A stretch of 7,272 nt of DNA from Synergistaceae bacterium (GTDB lineage: Bacteria > Synergistota > Synergistia > Synergistales > Synergistaceae): NCBI GenBank assembly GCA_031274465.1, contig JAISQC010000014.1, positions 1 through 7,272 of the forward strand, read 5' to 3'. A program made the translations under genes and the position numbers. How positions within the stretch are numbered: the stretch's first letter is position 1; each line of letters starts with the position of its first letter. The notes beneath the pieces were generated by a model. That model was not told the origin of the DNA and made no database searches. It worked only from the letters and a program-made list of their open reading frames with translations. Positions 6,572-7,272 of this stretch are shown here, in pieces.

Positions 6572-7272
6572 GCATGCCCTTCCGCGTCGGCACTATCGCA
6601 CGGGTTCGTCGGCAGATTCGCAAAACGCGACGGCATTCCGCCGGTGGTGACGCCCAGGCGCTCGCGTATGTCGAGCAGCTCGCGAACCTGAGCCTCAGTC
6701 AATTCGTTGGCGCGCCCGATGATATGGCCCGTGTACATGAGGATAGTAGCGTAATGCTCCAGCGCCTCGAGGCGGAAAAAAGCTTCCATGAGGCTCGATC
6801 CCCATGTCAGCGCCCCGTGGTTGGAGAGCAGCACCGCGTTGTAATCCCTGCAATACGGCGCCACTGATTCTGGCACCCCGCCCGAGCCAGGCGCCTCGTA
6901 GCGGACGCAGGGCACGACGCCGAGGTTGACTATCGCTTCGGGGTATATGGAGCTGTCAAGGCTAATGCCAGCGACCGCGAATGAAGTGCTGACCAATGGA
7001 TGAGCGTGGGTGACGCCGTTTATCGCCTCGTTCTCGTTGTATAGCCTCAGGTGCATCTTTATCTCGGACGACGGCTTCAAGCCGCCGGACCGCAAAACTG
7101 TGCCGTCGAGCCGCATCTTTATCAGCGACCCCTCCTCCATGAAGCCCTTCGAGACCCCGGTCGGAGTGGCCCATATTGCGTCCGGCGCGACGCGGCACGA
7201 TATGTTGCCGTCGTTTGCCGCGACGAAATTCTTAGCGTACATGCGCCGGCCCACTTCCAAAATATCCCCGAT
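6568..7272 (-). CDS. Class II aldolase, L-fuculose-phosphate aldolase/adducin family (5' end cut by window)
   Basis: A zinc-dependent aldolase of the FucA type, probably cleaving a (5-deoxy or 5-methylthio) ribulose 1-phosphate to DHAP and an aldehyde. The frame is open to the right edge with 234 visible residues, beginning IGDILEVGRRMYAK. FucA proteins are about 215 residues, so probably only a few N-terminal residues are missing. Motifs, in visible numbering: VAANDGNIS (17-25), TPTGVSKG (36-43, phosphate/substrate loop), catalytic Glu70 in KPSSEIKMH, zinc ligands His89 and His91 in THAHP, and the third His152 in LLSNHGALTWG. The C-terminal tail (roughly the last 35 residues) is longer than in FucA. 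A TTG at 7260 could initiate, but conserved sequence continues upstream of it. The stop overlaps the mtnA start by 4 bp. Specificity is inferred from that neighbour; fuculose, rhamnulose or ribulose phosphates cannot be excluded. Confidence 0.9.
   Translation of the reverse strand: MGDILEVGRRMYAKNFVAANDGNISCRVAPDAIWATPTGVSKGFMEEGSLIKMRLDGTVLRSGGLKPSSEIKMHLRLYNENEAINGVTHAHPLVSTSFAVAGISLDSSIYPEAIVNLGVVPCVRYEAPGSGGVPESVAPYCRDYNAVLLSNHGALTWGSSLMEAFFRLEALEHYATILMYTGHIIGRANELTEAQVRELLDIRERLGVTTGGMPSRFANLPTNPCDSADAEGHA

Noticed and set aside
1..7272. Search by eye for CRISPR, tRNA/rRNA, IS elements, phage genes or a new defence system
   Set aside because: Coding space is filled by known metabolic and transport genes with intact motifs, and the only sizeable spacer is 213 bp.

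Overview
The window is ordinary chromosomal DNA, probably from a Gram-negative (diderm) anaerobe or fermenter with moderately high GC. The branched-chain amino acid binding protein carries a plain Sec signal peptide without a lipobox, which implies a periplasm. Frequent ATA and AGG codons, the peptide/amino-acid transport emphasis and the gene mix would suit Synergistota. That assignment is an impression from style and content, not a demonstrated placement.

Layout. Positions 1-531 (+) hold the C-terminal part of nicotinate phosphoribosyltransferase (pncB), cut by the left edge. Positions 532-744 are a convergent intergenic spacer full of short perfect palindromes, probably a dispersed repeat or composite. 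Positions 745-5433 (-) hold a complete five-gene branched-chain/hydrophobic amino acid ABC importer, transcribed right to left as livK (binding protein), livH, livM, livG, livF. Its last four genes overlap by 4, 4 and 8 bp. A 15-bp perfect hairpin separates livK from livH. Positions 5486-7272 (-) hold an S-methyl-5-thioribose-1-phosphate isomerase family gene (mtnA) overlapping by 4 bp the upstream class II (fuculose-phosphate type) aldolase gene, which runs off the right edge.

How they work together. LivK captures a branched-chain or other hydrophobic amino acid in the periplasm, LivHM form the channel and LivFG hydrolyse ATP. The hairpin after livK is the classic arrangement for making more binding protein than membrane complex. 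The aldolase-mtnA pair is the signature of the DHAP shunt or 5-deoxyribose disposal route, in which 5'-deoxyadenosine and/or methylthioadenosine sugar is isomerised and cleaved to DHAP plus an aldehyde. PncB makes nicotinate mononucleotide for NAD salvage and is unrelated to the rest.

I found no phage, IS element, CRISPR array, RNA gene or defence system, and no clearly new system. The best leads are the aldolase-mtnA coupling, the livK-livH hairpin, the palindrome cluster with competing arms, and a candidate livK promoter buried in the end of mtnA.
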